64,000 bases of DNA from Pseudorhodobacter wandonensis (GCF_001202035.1 NZ_LGHT01000027.1:21409-85408); one strand, 5' to 3'. Positions 7,521-18,912 are shown, counted from the first letter of the stretch. Numbers and translations are program-made. Notes: generated from the sequence alone by a model not told the origin.

Positions 7521-10439
7521 ATGTTAAGAAAAAAGACAAACGGTGCGGCACGCACAGGGCATCGCGTCCCGCTGCTTTCGTCCATTTCGCAGACCACGGT
7601 TGACCGGCGCAGTTTCCTGCGCGGCTCGGGCCTTGCGATTGGCGGGCTTGCAGCATTGGGCGCCACAGGCGGTACAGTGACCCGCGCCGAGGCGCAAACC
7701 GCCGTGGCAAATGCCGTTGAAACCATCAAATCGGTCTGCACCCATTGCTCGGTCGGTTGTACCGTGCTGGCCGAGGTTGATAACGGCGTCTGGATCGGCC
7801 AGGAACCCGGCTTTGACAGCCCGTTCAACCTTGGCGGCTATTGCGCCAAAGGGGCCTCGGTGCGTGAACACGCCCATGGCGAACGCCGCCTGAAATACCC
7901 GATGAAAAAAGAGGGCGGCGAGTGGAAGCGCATCTCGTGGGAGCAGGCGATCAACGAGCTTGGCGACAAGATGATGCAAGTCCGCCAAGACAGCGGGCCG
8001 GATTCGGTTTACTGGCTCGGCTCGGCCAAGCATAGCAACGAACAGGCCTATCTGTTCCGCAAATTCGCCGCCTATTGGGGCAGCAACAACGTCGATCACC
8101 AAGCGCGCATTTGCCACTCGACCACGGTTTCCGGCGTGGCCAATACATGGGGCTACGGCGCCATGACCAACAGCTATAATGACATCCACAAATCCCGCGC
8201 GATTTTCCTGATTGGTGGCAACCCTGCCGAGGCGCACCCCGTGTCCTTGCTGCACATGCTGAAAGCCAAGGAAGAAAACAACGCGCCCTTGATCGTGGCC
8301 GACCCGCGCTTTACCCGCACCGCAGCCCATGCGGATGAATATATGCGCATTCGCCCCGGTACAGATGTGGCTGTGATCTGGGGCTTGCTCTGGCATATCT
8401 TTGAAAACGGCTGGGAAGATAAGGAATTCATCCGCACCCGCGTTTGGGGCATGGATCAGATCCGCGACGAAGTGAAAAAGTGGAACCCTGCGGAAACCGA
8501 GCGTGTGACCGGCGTGCCCGGCAGCCAGATGGAACGCGTAGCCCGCACCTTGGCAAACAACCGTCCGGGCACTTTGATCTGGTGTATGGGTGGCACGCAA
8601 CACACCAACGGCAACAACAACACCCGCGCCTATTGCATCCTGCAGCTTGCGCTGGGCAACATGGGCGTGGCCGGTGGCGGCACCAATATTTTCCGCGGCC
8701 ATGACAACGTGCAGGGCGCAACCGACCTTGGCGTTCTCAGCCATGATTTGCCGGGCTATTACGGCCTTACGGCAGGTGCCTGGGCGCATTGGGCGCGGGT
8801 TTGGGGCGAAGACCTCGACTGGCTGAGCGGGCGTTTTGCCACTTTGAACGGCCCCGACGGCAAACCCGCACTCGATGCCGATGGCAAAGAGCGCAGCCTG
8901 ATGAACGAGAACGGTATCCCCGTGTCGCGCTGGATCGATGGCGTGCTAGAGGATAAAGCCAATATCGACCAGAACGACAACATCAAGGTCATGGTTTTGT
9001 GGGGCCACGCGCCCAACTCGCAAACCCGCATGACCGAGATGAAAACCGCGATGGAAAAGCTGGACACGCTGGTCGTGGTTGACCCCTTCCCAACCGTTTC
9101 CGCCGTGCTCAGCGACCGTACAGATGGCGTTTATCTGCTGCCCGCGACCACGCAGTTTGAAACCCGTGGCTCGGTCACGGCGTCAAACCGGTCGTTGCAA
9201 TGGCGCGATAAAATCATGGAACCGCTGTTTGAAAGCAAAACCGACCATGAGATCATCACGCTGTTCGCCAAAAAGTTCGGCTTTGCCGACCGCTTGCTGC
9301 GCAATATCAGCATGGACAGCGAGAACGAGCCGAACGTCGAGGACATCACGCGCGAGTTCAACAAAGGCATGTGGACGGTAGGCTATACCGGCCAAAGCCC
9401 CGAGCGGATCAAGCTGCACATGGCCAACCAGCACACCTTTGACCGCACGACGTTGCAGGCCATTGGCGGCCCTGCCGATGGCGATTACTATGGCCTGCCA
9501 TGGCCATGCTGGGGAACGGCGGAAATGAAGCATCCGGGCACCCCGAACCTTTACGATATGTCGAAGCCGGTTTCCAAAGGCGGCTTGACCTTCCGTGCGC
9601 GTTTCGGCGTGGAACGCGATGGCCAAAACCTGCTGGCCGAGGGCGTCTATTCCGCAGGCTCGGAAATCAAGGATGGCTACCCCGAATTCACCATGCAAAT
9701 GCTGATCGATCTGGGCTGGGACAAAGATCTGACCGACGATGAGCGCAAGGCGATCGACGCCGTGGGCGGCCCCAAAGCCAACTGGAAAACCGACCTCTCG
9801 GGCGGGATTCAGCGGGTGGCAATCTTGCACGAATGCGCGCCCTTCGGTAACGCCAAGGCCCGTACCGTGGTCTGGACCTTCCCCGATCCGGTGCCGCTGC
9901 ACCGCGAGCCGCTGTATACCAACCGCCGCGATCTGGTGGCCGATTACCCGACCTATAGCGACCGCAAACTCTATCGTTTGCCTACGCTTTACGCCTCTAT
10001 CCAGGCCAAGGACTTCAGCAAGGATTACCCGATCATCCTGACCTCGGGGCGACTTGTGGAATATGAAGGTGGTGGCGAAGAAACGCGGTCCAACCCGTGG
10101 CTTGCCGAATTGCAGCAAGACATGTTCATCGAAATCAACCCGCGTGATGCCAATAACCTCGGGGTGCGTGACAAAGCGCAGGTCTGGGTCGAAGGGCCAG
10201 AGGGCGGCCGCGTCAAAGTCATGGCAATGGTCACCGAACGGGTGGGCGAAGGCGTAGCCTTTATGCCCTTCCACTTTGGCGGCCATTATCAGGGCCAGGA
10301 TTTGCGCAGCAAATACCCCGAAGGCGCCGATCCGGTCGTCTTGGGCGAAAGCACAAACGTCGCGCAAACCTATGGCTATGACTCGGTGACCCTGATGCAG
10401 GAAACCAAGGCAACCCTTTGCAAAATCTCAGCAGCCTAA
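7521..10439 (+). CDS. fdhA: Formate dehydrogenase catalytic subunit (Mo/W-bis-MGD, periplasmic)
   Basis: 972 aa. Tat signal with DRRSFLRGSGLAIGG (RR at 29-30), then the proximal 4Fe-4S site C73-x2-C76-x3-C80-x27-C108. The metal ligand is Cys198 followed by the catalytic His199 (ARICHST); E. coli FdnG has selenocysteine at this place, so this is a Cys-type enzyme. The rest is the usual molybdopterin oxidoreductase body with a C-terminal dinucleotide-binding domain. It oxidises formate to CO2 and hands electrons to the beta subunit. An adjacent tungstate receptor suggests W may be the metal. Preceded by AAAGGGAGACGG as ribosome site. Confidence 0.96.
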   Translation: MLRKKTNGAARTGHRVPLLSSISQTTVDRRSFLRGSGLAIGGLAALGATGGTVTRAEAQTAVANAVETIKSVCTHCSVGCTVLAEVDNGVWIGQEPGFDSPFNLGGYCAKGASVREHAHGERRLKYPMKKEGGEWKRISWEQAINELGDKMMQVRQDSGPDSVYWLGSAKHSNEQAYLFRKFAAYWGSNNVDHQARICHSTTVSGVANTWGYGAMTNSYNDIHKSRAIFLIGGNPAEAHPVSLLHMLKAKEENNAPLIVADPRFTRTAAHADEYMRIRPGTDVAVIWGLLWHIFENGWEDKEFIRTRVWGMDQIRDEVKKWNPAETERVTGVPGSQMERVARTLANNRPGTLIWCMGGTQHTNGNNNTRAYCILQLALGNMGVAGGGTNIFRGHDNVQGATDLGVLSHDLPGYYGLTAGAWAHWARVWGEDLDWLSGRFATLNGPDGKPALDADGKERSLMNENGIPVSRWIDGVLEDKANIDQNDNIKVMVLWGHAPNSQTRMTEMKTAMEKLDTLVVVDPFPTVSAVLSDRTDGVYLLPATTQFETRGSVTASNRSLQWRDKIMEPLFESKTDHEIITLFAKKFGFADRLLRNISMDSENEPNVEDITREFNKGMWTVGYTGQSPERIKLHMANQHTFDRTTLQAIGGPADGDYYGLPWPCWGTAEMKHPGTPNLYDMSKPVSKGGLTFRARFGVERDGQNLLAEGVYSAGSEIKDGYPEFTMQMLIDLGWDKDLTDDERKAIDAVGGPKANWKTDLSGGIQRVAILHECAPFGNAKARTVVWTFPDPVPLHREPLYTNRRDLVADYPTYSDRKLYRLPTLYASIQAKDFSKDYPIILTSGRLVEYEGGGEETRSNPWLAELQQDMFIEINPRDANNLGVRDKAQVWVEGPEGGRVKVMAMVTERVGEGVAFMPFHFGGHYQGQDLRSKYPEGADPVVLGESTNVAQTYGYDSVTLMQETKATLCKISAA

Positions 10440-10451
10440 GGAGAGAACATC

Positions 10452-11051
10452 ATGGCAAGAGCTAAATTTCTGTGTGATGCCGAACGCTGCATCGAATGCA
10501 ATGCCTGCGTTACGGCCTGCAAAAACGAACATGAGGTACCGTGGGGCATCAACCGCCGCCGCGTGGTAACGATAAATGACGGCAAGCCGGGTGAACGCTC
10601 GATCTCGGTCGCTTGTATGCATTGTTCCGATGCGCCCTGCATGGCCGTCTGCCCGACCGATTGTTTCTACCAAACCGAAGACGGCATCGTCCTGCACTCC
10701 AAAGATCTGTGCATCGGTTGCGGCTATTGCTTTTACGCCTGCCCCTTTGGCGCGCCGCAATACCCGCAAGCGGGCAATTTTGGCAGCCGTGGCAAGATGG
10801 ACAAATGCACCTTCTGCGCGGGCGGCCCCGAGGAAGACAACTCGGTGGTCGAATTCCAGAAATACGGCCGCAACCGTATCGCCGAAGGCAAACTGCCGAT
10901 CTGCGCCGAAATGTGTTCGACCAAGGCACTGCTGGCCGGCGATGGCGATACCGTCTCGACCATTTACCGCGAGCGTGTGGTGTCGCGCGGCTTTGGTGCA
11001 GGCGCTTGGGGCTGGGGTACGGCCTATGAAAAGAAGGTGCCAAACCCATAA
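10452..11051 (+). CDS. fdh3B: Formate dehydrogenase iron-sulfur (beta) subunit, FDH3 type
   Basis: 199 aa. Four ferredoxin motifs are visible: CIECNACVTACK, CMHCSDAPCMAVCP, CIGCGYCFYACPFG and CTFCAGG with a later CAEMC, giving four 4Fe-4S clusters that wire the catalytic site to the cytochrome. There is no own signal peptide, as expected for a subunit exported by hitch-hiking on the Tat signal of the catalytic subunit. AAGGAGAG is the ribosome site, beginning at the end of the fdhA stop. FDH3-type beta subunits are shorter than E. coli FdnH because they lack the C-terminal membrane anchor. Confidence 0.95.
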   Translation: MARAKFLCDAERCIECNACVTACKNEHEVPWGINRRRVVTINDGKPGERSISVACMHCSDAPCMAVCPTDCFYQTEDGIVLHSKDLCIGCGYCFYACPFGAPQYPQAGNFGSRGKMDKCTFCAGGPEEDNSVVEFQKYGRNRIAEGKLPICAEMCSTKALLAGDGDTVSTIYRERVVSRGFGAGAWGWGTAYEKKVPNP

Positions 11052-11109
11052 TGCCGCCTAACGGCATCCGGTAACGCACGGCCCGTCCTGCCCAATGGCA
11101 AGGCGGGCC
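11051..11109 (+). other. Two hairpins between fdhB and fdhC
   Basis: Directly after the beta-subunit gene, ATGCCG/CGGCAT (11051-11067) and then GGCCCGTCCTGCC/GGCAAGGCGGGCC (11080-11109, 12 of 13 pairs including one G-T, CAAT loop) can fold. No U-run follows, and the gamma subunit starts 36 bases later. An RNA-stability or partial-termination role is plausible. Confidence 0.5.
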
Positions 11110-11144
11110 GCTGTACCCTATTGATAAAAACTCAGGTGGTGGCG

Positions 11145-12362
11145 ATGACTGCAAAACCTTTCCTACGAATGCTGGTGACAACGCTGGCTTTGGCAGTGGC
11201 GCCGCTTGCTGCGACCGCGCAAACCACCGCTGCAACCACCGCTGCAACCACCGTCGCGCCTGACCGTTCTGCCACCGGCGGGGCCACCACGCTTCAGGAT
11301 ATTCTGGAACGTCAAAAGGGCCTGCAGGTCGATGACAGCTATCGCAGTGACGCCTTGGGCGATCCGGCCCATGCCGCGCCAATCACCAACCCGCTGGGCA
11401 GTTTGGGCGGGGTGTCACAGGCCGATGACTGGCGCGCCTTGCGCTATAACAAGGCCGATGTCACAGTTTCGTCGCACGGACCTGCCTCTGACGTATTAAT
11501 TCAGGACAGCGGCATGACCTGGCTGAAATTCCGCCAGGGTCCGCTGGCAACCTATGGCGGCTGGGCGCTGATCGGCATGCTGGGCTTGCTGGCCGTTTTC
11601 TATGCAATCCGTGGTAAAATCCGCGTCGATGGTGAACTGACCGGTCGGAAAATCCTGCGCTTTGCATCGGTTGAACGTTTTGCCCACTGGCTGCTTGGCG
11701 GCGCGTTTATCTTGCTGGGGCTTACCGGTTTGTTCCAACTGTTCGGGCGGCTGTTCATCATTCCTCTCATCGGGCATGAGGCGTTCTCGCCCATGGCGGT
11801 GGCGGGCAAATGGGTGCATAACAACGTCGCTTGGGCGTTCATGATTGGTCTGGTGATGGTCATTGTGCTGTGGACCGCGCACAACATCCCGAACAAGCAC
11901 GATCTGAAATGGTTGTCGGTCGCGGGAGGCCTCTTTTCCAAAGGCGTCCACCCCCCGGCCAAAAAGTTCAACGCCGGTCAAAAGATCATCTTTTGGGCGG
12001 TTGTCGTTCTGGGCATCTCAATCTCGGTTTCGGGCCTGTCACTGCTGTTTCCGTTCCAAATGCCATTATTCGCCGCCACGTTTGAACATCTGAACGCGTG
12101 GGGCCTGCCGCAGGCCGTGGGCTTGGGCGAACTGCCAACCCAACTGGCGCCCCAAACCGAAATGCAACTGGCCCAAATATGGCATGCCATCATCGCCTTT
12201 GCGTTTATTGCCATCATCCTTGCGCATATCTACCTCGGCTCGGTCGGAATGCAGGGCGCATTTGACGCGATGGGTTCGGGCGAGGTTGACGAACAATGGG
12301 CAAAAGAACACCATGGGCTGTGGCTGGCCGAGGTGAAGGCCAAACAAAGCAAAACGGAATAA
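11145..12362 (+). CDS. fdhC: Formate dehydrogenase cytochrome b (gamma) subunit
   Basis: 405 aa from the ATG at 11145 behind AGGTGGTGG; the TTG at 11121 is rejected. A cleavable signal peptide (residues 1-25, ending ATA) is followed by a periplasmic Ala/Thr-rich segment with a short ATT repeat and about 100 residues before the first membrane helix (near LATYGGWALIGMLGLLAVFYAI). Four further hydrophobic segments with His residues (RFAHWLLGG, HNNVAWAF, WHAIIAFAFIAIILAHIYLG) bind the two b hemes of this family. It anchors the complex and reduces quinone. Confidence 0.92.
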   Translation: MTAKPFLRMLVTTLALAVAPLAATAQTTAATTAATTVAPDRSATGGATTLQDILERQKGLQVDDSYRSDALGDPAHAAPITNPLGSLGGVSQADDWRALRYNKADVTVSSHGPASDVLIQDSGMTWLKFRQGPLATYGGWALIGMLGLLAVFYAIRGKIRVDGELTGRKILRFASVERFAHWLLGGAFILLGLTGLFQLFGRLFIIPLIGHEAFSPMAVAGKWVHNNVAWAFMIGLVMVIVLWTAHNIPNKHDLKWLSVAGGLFSKGVHPPAKKFNAGQKIIFWAVVVLGISISVSGLSLLFPFQMPLFAATFEHLNAWGLPQAVGLGELPTQLAPQTEMQLAQIWHAIIAFAFIAIILAHIYLGSVGMQGAFDAMGSGEVDEQWAKEHHGLWLAEVKAKQSKTE

Positions 12363-12417
12363 ACCAAAAGGCCCAACCAAACCAAAGGGGGGCCCTCGCA
12401 ATAAAAGGAATGCAGCG

Positions 12418-12546
12418 ATGAAAAGCATGTATCTGGCTTTTCTGGCCATTGGGGTTGTGGCCGTTCTGGCAAGTGTCGGGCTGGGCTATGTCGGCTTTTC
12501 CGCGCAAGACATGACCAGCAGCTCCAATGTGCGCCTAAGCCAATAA
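12418..12546 (+). CDS. 42-aa single-span membrane peptide of the FDH operon
   Basis: An ATG at 12418 preceded by AAAAGGAA (12403-12410) opens a 42-residue frame ending at TAA 12546. It begins MKSMYLAFLAIGVVAVLASV and continues with a small residue-rich helix (GLGYVGF) and a short polar tail. It is one membrane helix, with the polar tail on the far side. It lies 55 bases after the gamma subunit and 3 bases before the response regulator gene, so it is co-transcribed. I do not recognise a family. A small accessory subunit of the FDH membrane part is a reasonable idea, as in other cytochrome complexes. Confidence 0.7.
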   Translation: MKSMYLAFLAIGVVAVLASVGLGYVGFSAQDMTSSSNVRLSQ

Positions 12547-12549
12547 CCG

Positions 12550-13903
<1,354 letters not shown>

Positions 13904-13911
<8 letters not shown>

Positions 13912-15841
13912 CCAGCCGTTTCGCAATATTTTACGCCGGTCCGTCCGTGCGCGGATATTGTTGATCGCGCTTTTGCCATTGCTGATCGTGCTGCCACTAC
14001 TGCTGCTTACCGCTGTCAGCAGTTGGTCAAAGCGATTTGACGAGGTGCTGATCAGCAAGGTCCATTCCGAACTTACCATTGCCCATCAGCACCTTGATGG
14101 GCTGTTGCAAAGTCGCGGCGCCTCAATCGCCTCGCTTGCCAACTCGGCCACGTTTCAGGCCACGCCTGCGGCACAACGCAGCGCCTATCTGGAAAGCCAG
14201 CGCAAAGCCCTTGGCCTCGACTTTCTGTATTTCACCAGTGCTGCTGAAAAATGGCCGGTCGTCCAGGCGGCGCTTGCCGGTCAGACCCGCACCGCGATTG
14301 ATATTTTCTCGGCCGAAGATCTGACCGCGATTTCCCCGATTTTGGCCGCCCGCGCGCAGATTTCGCTGGTGCCGACAACGGCCGCCTTGCCCAGTGACCG
14401 TTTGCGCGAAACTCGCGGGATGTTGGTGCATGCCGCAGCGCCAGCCCCCGGCGGCGCCTTGGTCGGGGGCATCCTGCTGAACCGGAATCTTGGCTTTATT
14501 GATGAGATGAACGACCTCGTTTACCCCAGCGGCAGTGCGACCAAAGGCAGCGGCGGCACCGCTACGCTGTTTCTCGAGGATGTGCGCATCAGCACCAATG
14601 TCCGCCTGTTTGCCGATGTCCGCGCCCTTGGCACCCGCGTTTCCGCAGTGGTGCGCCGCAGCGTGCTGGATCAGGGCTTGGTCTGGCTCGACAGTGCCTT
14701 TGTGGTGAATGACTGGTATGTATCGGCCTATGAGCCGATCCTCGACAGTTTCGGCACCCGCGTCGGCATGCTGTATGTTGGCTTTCTTGAGGCGGACTAC
14801 AGCGCCGCCAAGCGCCACACCCTCTATCAGATCGCGATCACCTTTCTGGTCGTCGTACTGCTGACCACGCCGATTCTACTGCGCTGGGCACAGGCGATTT
14901 TCAAACCGTTAGAGCGGATGGACAATGTGATGCGCGCAGTCGGGCAGGGCAACCCTGATGCCCGCGTCAATCTAGACGCCCCCGAGGATGAAATCAGCCG
15001 CGTCGCCACCGACCTTGATACCTTGCTTGATCAGTTGCAAGAACGTGAAAAGCGTCTGCGCGATTGGAATGATGCTTTGGAACAACGCGTCGCCGCCCGC
15101 ACCGCCGACCTCGAGGCCGCAAACCGCCAGCTTGATATGACCACGCGGCAGTTGATCGTATCGGAAAAACTGGCCGCAATTGGCGAAATCACCGCCGGTG
15201 TTGCGCATGAAATCAACAACCCGCTGGGCGTGATCCAAGGCAATATTGATGTCATCCGCGATGATCTCGGCCCCCGCGCCGACAGTCTGCGTACTGAATT
15301 CTCGCTGATCCAGGATCAAATTCAGGCGATTCTAATCCTTGTCAGCAAACTTTTGGGTTTTGCCCGCCCCGAGGAATACGCCGAAACCGGCGCGGGCCAA
15401 GACCCCAACAGCGTGATCCGCGACACGCTGCCCTTGGTCCAACATCTGTTGGGCGAGGCGAAAATCGACATTCAGCTCGATCTGCAAGCTGTGGGCGCGG
15501 TTCAGATCAGTACAGCCGAGCTGCAGCAAGTGCTTGTAAACCTGATGATAAATGCAATTCAGGCAATGCCCGATGGCGGCACGCTCAGTCTGCGCAGTGA
15601 AACCCTGCCCACCAAAATCCGCATCACAGCAGCCGATACAGGGCAGGGCATGCCACCCGAGGTCTTGTCCCGCGTATTTGACCCGTTCTTTACCACGAAA
15701 CGCTCTCTCGGTACGGGGCTGGGCCTGTCAATCACCCGCACGTTGATTTCGCGCGCGGGTGGCACGATCAGCGCCACCAGCCAACCCGGTCAGGGCAGCC
15801 AATTCGTGATCGACCTGCCGCTCAGTTCAACCTCGGGCTAG
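13904..15841 (+). CDS. Membrane sensor histidine kinase with periplasmic Cache-like domain
   Basis: 645 aa from the ATG inside the end of the regulator gene (ATGACTGA overlap). Helix 1 is RILLIALLPLLIVLPLLLL (near 17-37), a roughly 270-residue periplasmic sensor of the single-Cache type follows, then helix 2 (IAITFLVVVLLTTPILL) and a HAMP segment. The H box is GEITAGVAHEINNPLG, the N box LVNLMINAIQAMPDG, and the G boxes DTGQGMP and GTGLGLSI. It phosphorylates the adjoining regulator in response to a periplasmic ligand; formate or a related acid is a guess from context. Confidence 0.93.
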
Positions 15842-16990
15842 GCCCGCCGCCCGCCCCGCAACCAGCCCTGTCGCAAGGCAGCCCGTCAGCAAATAGCCGC
15901 CCGTCGGGGCCTCCCAATCCAGCATTTCGCCGCAGGCAAAAACCGGCCCGAACGCAGGTGGCAGCCCGCGCAGCGCCAACCCCCCTGTCAGGGCCCCGTG
16001 CGCAATCCCGCCGGCGGTTGAGATCGCCTCATCCATCGGGCGCGGACCCAGCAGCGGCACAGGCAAAGCCTTTAGCCGCGGTGACAAATCATCGGGCAAA
16101 GGGCGGCCCCATTCCTGCACCAGCGCAATCGCCACAGGCGAAAGCCCCAGTTTGCGCAGCCGTGCCGCGACCGTATCGCCGCGCCGCGCCTTGGACAGCC
16201 GCGCGGCAATGGCTTCAACAGTCAGGTCGGGCAACAGGTCCAGATGCAGCGCTGCCCCGTCGCGCAAGGCACGGCTCACCGCATAAATCCCGCCGCCCTC
16301 CAACCCTTTGGAGGAAACGATAAACTCGCCCCGTTCGCGCCGACCATCGGGCAGGCACAGCGCCGCCCCTTTGACCGGTTGGCCGAAATGCTTGGCCATA
16401 TATGCCGACCAACCGATGCAAAACCCCATATTCGCTGGCTGAAACGGCGCGATTTCTACGCCATGTGCCGCCAGCCAAGGCACCCATGCCGCATCCGACC
16501 CCAGCCGCGCCCAACTTGCCCCACCCAGTGCCAGAACCGTCACCGCAGGCCGCAACACCTGCCGCCCGTCGGGCGTGTCAAAGGCGAAACCCTCCGCCTC
16601 AAATCCAAGCCAGCGCCAGCGCATCCGCAGCTCTACGCCCGCATCCTTCAGCCGCCGCAACCACGCCCGCAGCAAAGGTGACGCTTTCATCGCCACCGGA
16701 AACACCCGCCCCGAGCTGCCGGTAAACACCTCTTGCCCCAGGCCCCGGCACCAGTCTTGCACCGCATCGGGGCCAAACTGCGCCACGATAGGGGCCATCC
16801 AATCGGGAAAGGCGGTCATAAAATCCGCCCCCGCATTGGTAATGTTCAACCCCGATTTTCCCGCCATCAGAAACTTGCGCGCAGGGCTCGGCTTGGCCTC
16901 AACCACAGTAACGCGCCGCCCCGCCGCTGCCAGCGCCTCGGCCGCCATCAACCCCGCAGGGCCGGCCCCTATGACCAATGCATCAGTCAT
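15827..16990 (-). CDS. TIGR03862-type flavoprotein (HI0933/BaiN family)
   Basis: 387 aa. The N-terminus is an FAD-binding Rossmann motif (VIGAGPAGLMAAEALAAAG, residues 6-24) and continues with the family segment ARKFLMAGKSGLNITN. The C-terminus repeats flavin contacts (FACGEMLDWEAPTGGYLLTG). The family is an NAD(P)/FAD-dependent oxidoreductase group with no firm substrate. Its last 15 bases overlap the convergent kinase gene, and its start overlaps the stop of the mechanosensitive channel gene by four bases, so it is expressed with that gene. Confidence 0.9.
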   Translation of the reverse strand: MTDALVIGAGPAGLMAAEALAAAGRRVTVVEAKPSPARKFLMAGKSGLNITNAGADFMTAFPDWMAPIVAQFGPDAVQDWCRGLGQEVFTGSSGRVFPVAMKASPLLRAWLRRLKDAGVELRMRWRWLGFEAEGFAFDTPDGRQVLRPAVTVLALGGASWARLGSDAAWVPWLAAHGVEIAPFQPANMGFCIGWSAYMAKHFGQPVKGAALCLPDGRRERGEFIVSSKGLEGGGIYAVSRALRDGAALHLDLLPDLTVEAIAARLSKARRGDTVAARLRKLGLSPVAIALVQEWGRPLPDDLSPRLKALPVPLLGPRPMDEAISTAGGIAHGALTGGLALRGLPPAFGPVFACGEMLDWEAPTGGYLLTGCLATGLVAGRAAGLARG

Positions 16991-18303
16991 AGGCTTGGCA
17001 CAGCACCTTTAATTTCCACCACGCGATGCGGATAAGGTATCTCTATTCCAGCATCTTTCAACGCATTCCAAATCGCAAACAGCACCTTGCTTTGGTACTT
17101 GTTCTTGCCGTCATCGATGCCCGAAACCCAATATTCAACCGCAAAATCAATGCCGCTATCGCCAAACCCGCGCAACTCGCAATCAGGGGCATCGGGTTTG
17201 GTCAGCACAAAGGGCAGGGCCGCAACCGCCGCTTCAATAATCGCAGGCACGCGGTTGATGTCGGTATCATAGCTGACCGAAAAGCAGGCATCATAGCGAT
17301 TGGCGCTGCCCTGATCGGAATAGTTTACAACCCGCGTCGTGATGAAATGGTCGTTCGGCACGACAATCCACTTGCCGTCAAAGGTTTCCAGAACGCAGGC
17401 GCGGGCGGTCATCTTTACAATCGTTCCCGTTTCACCGCCGTCCAGTTCAACATAATCGCCAACCGTGGTCTGCCCCTCGATCAACAAGATCACACCCGAC
17501 ACGAAATTGGCCGCAATCTGTTGCAGCCCCAGCCCGATACCAACACCCAAGGCACCGCCCAAAACGGCAATCGCCGTCAGATCAATCCCCATGATCGACA
17601 TCAGCAGCAAAAACGCCGCGCCAAAGATCAAAATCTCGGCGGCTTTTACGGCCAGTTGCCGCGTGGCGGGGCGCAGAACCTCTTGCTTTTTGATATATTC
17701 GGCACTCTGACGGTTCGACCAACCACCCAGCCAAAACAGCAAACTGCCTGCAATCAACCCGCGTATAAGCGACAACACCGAAAACCGGATGTTGCCCAGC
17801 TCGATCATCGTTTCCGACAGCCGCAACATAATCGGGTCCAGCGCGCCGATCGTGTACAGCGCCGCCACGGGAATAAGCACATAGCGGCCCAGCAGGCGCA
17901 AGAACGGGTCGGTCAGCGTATCACGGGCCAAGGCGCGCACGGCGATAAACAAAAACACCCGTTTGCCAAAGGCAATCACCGCGCCCGAACCAAACAGCGA
18001 CCGTGTAAATTCCTCGCCAATCGCCGTTAGCCCATAAGCAACCAAAGGCATCAGCAAAGGTAACAGGCCAAGGGCAAACAGCCGCGCTTGGGCGATGATA
18101 CCCTCATTGCCCTGCGGCGGGGTCAGCAGCTTGGCGATTCCGGGTCGCAAGCGCCGTGTCAGAATAACCGCCAAAACAAACGCCGCCGCAAGCAAGGCAA
18201 ATTGCGACCAGGCCGCCGGACTGGCCAGCCATTGCATCGCAGTCTCGGCAAAAGGCCGCATCATTTCCAGCAGGGTTTTTGCAAAGTCTGGCAGTTCTTG
18301 CAT
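16987..18303 (-). CDS. MscS-family mechanosensitive ion channel
   Basis: 438 aa from the ATG at 18303 (family-like start MQELPDFAKTLLEMM); the frame is open further upstream without a ribosome site. Several hydrophobic segments precede the pore helix, where the Gly/Ala-rich stretch AIAVLGGALGVGIGLGLQQ and the following FVSGVILL are the MscS signature. The soluble beta/alpha vestibule follows (GDYVELDGGETGTIVKM). These channels open on osmotic down-shock. The N-terminal membrane part is larger than in E. coli MscS. First gene of a pair with the flavoprotein. Confidence 0.92.
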   Translation of the reverse strand: MQELPDFAKTLLEMMRPFAETAMQWLASPAAWSQFALLAAAFVLAVILTRRLRPGIAKLLTPPQGNEGIIAQARLFALGLLPLLMPLVAYGLTAIGEEFTRSLFGSGAVIAFGKRVFLFIAVRALARDTLTDPFLRLLGRYVLIPVAALYTIGALDPIMLRLSETMIELGNIRFSVLSLIRGLIAGSLLFWLGGWSNRQSAEYIKKQEVLRPATRQLAVKAAEILIFGAAFLLLMSIMGIDLTAIAVLGGALGVGIGLGLQQIAANFVSGVILLIEGQTTVGDYVELDGGETGTIVKMTARACVLETFDGKWIVVPNDHFITTRVVNYSDQGSANRYDACFSVSYDTDINRVPAIIEAAVAALPFVLTKPDAPDCELRGFGDSGIDFAVEYWVSGIDDGKNKYQSKVLFAIWNALKDAGIEIPYPHRVVEIKGAVPSL

Positions 18304-18447
18304 CGTGAATAACCCTTTTATGGAATTAACGTTGTTCTTGCCAAGAAAACATACCCTCTTCAAGGGCAAGCCAGATCAGCAGAAAGCCCCAGTCGCAGTT
18401 AAAGACCCGTTGCCACGACTTTCTGCCGAAAAATTGCAGGCGCGCGG

Positions 18448-18888
18448 CTAACCCAATGGCCGCAGCGCAATTTCCGCAAGCAAGGGCGCGTGATAGCGTT
18501 CCATCATGGCCTGATAAATTGCCAGACGCTCTGGCGTAAAATGGGCTTCCTCGGCCAGCAAATTGGCGGTCCCTATAACTTGCCCCTCGCGCAAAATGGG
18601 CAAATTGGCACAAGAGCGGCATCCAAGCGCCACGATCTGCGCATGATCGGGAAACAGCTCTGCAAAGTCTCGGTCGTGATTGGCCACAAAGGCCTCGCCC
18701 CGCCCGATCACTTGCTGCGACCACGCGTCATCTGACAAAGGCTTGGTGCCCGAAACCGGATAGGCATCAGGGTCCGAACTAAAGGCGCGGCGCACCAGCG
18801 CGGCATCTGGGTCGTGCAGCGTCACCGTAAACAGCCGTATGCCTTGCGCCTGACACTCTGCCCAAAGCTTGTTGTAAATGCCTGTCAT
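18448..18888 (-). CDS. GAF domain-containing protein
   Basis: 146 aa, one small cytoplasmic GAF-type domain with no output domain. The middle (GEAFVANHDRDFAELFPDHAQIVALGCRSCANLPIL) and the end (IGTANLLAEEAHFTPERLAIYQ) are typical of GAF proteins. Two nearby cysteines (CRSC) might be redox-sensitive or bind a ligand, but they do not match the methionine-sulfoxide reductase subgroup clearly. It lies between the MscS gene and the HPP-CBS gene, all on the minus strand. Ligand unknown. Confidence 0.82.
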   Translation of the reverse strand: MTGIYNKLWAECQAQGIRLFTVTLHDPDAALVRRAFSSDPDAYPVSGTKPLSDDAWSQQVIGRGEAFVANHDRDFAELFPDHAQIVALGCRSCANLPILREGQVIGTANLLAEEAHFTPERLAIYQAMMERYHAPLLAEIALRPLG

Positions 18889-18912
18889 AGCGTCCCCCCG
18901 TGCTGCGCCATA

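Noticed and set aside
18095..18451. Plus-strand open frame of 118 aa opposite the MscS start
   Set aside because: Antisense to a well-supported gene and with low-complexity basic composition.
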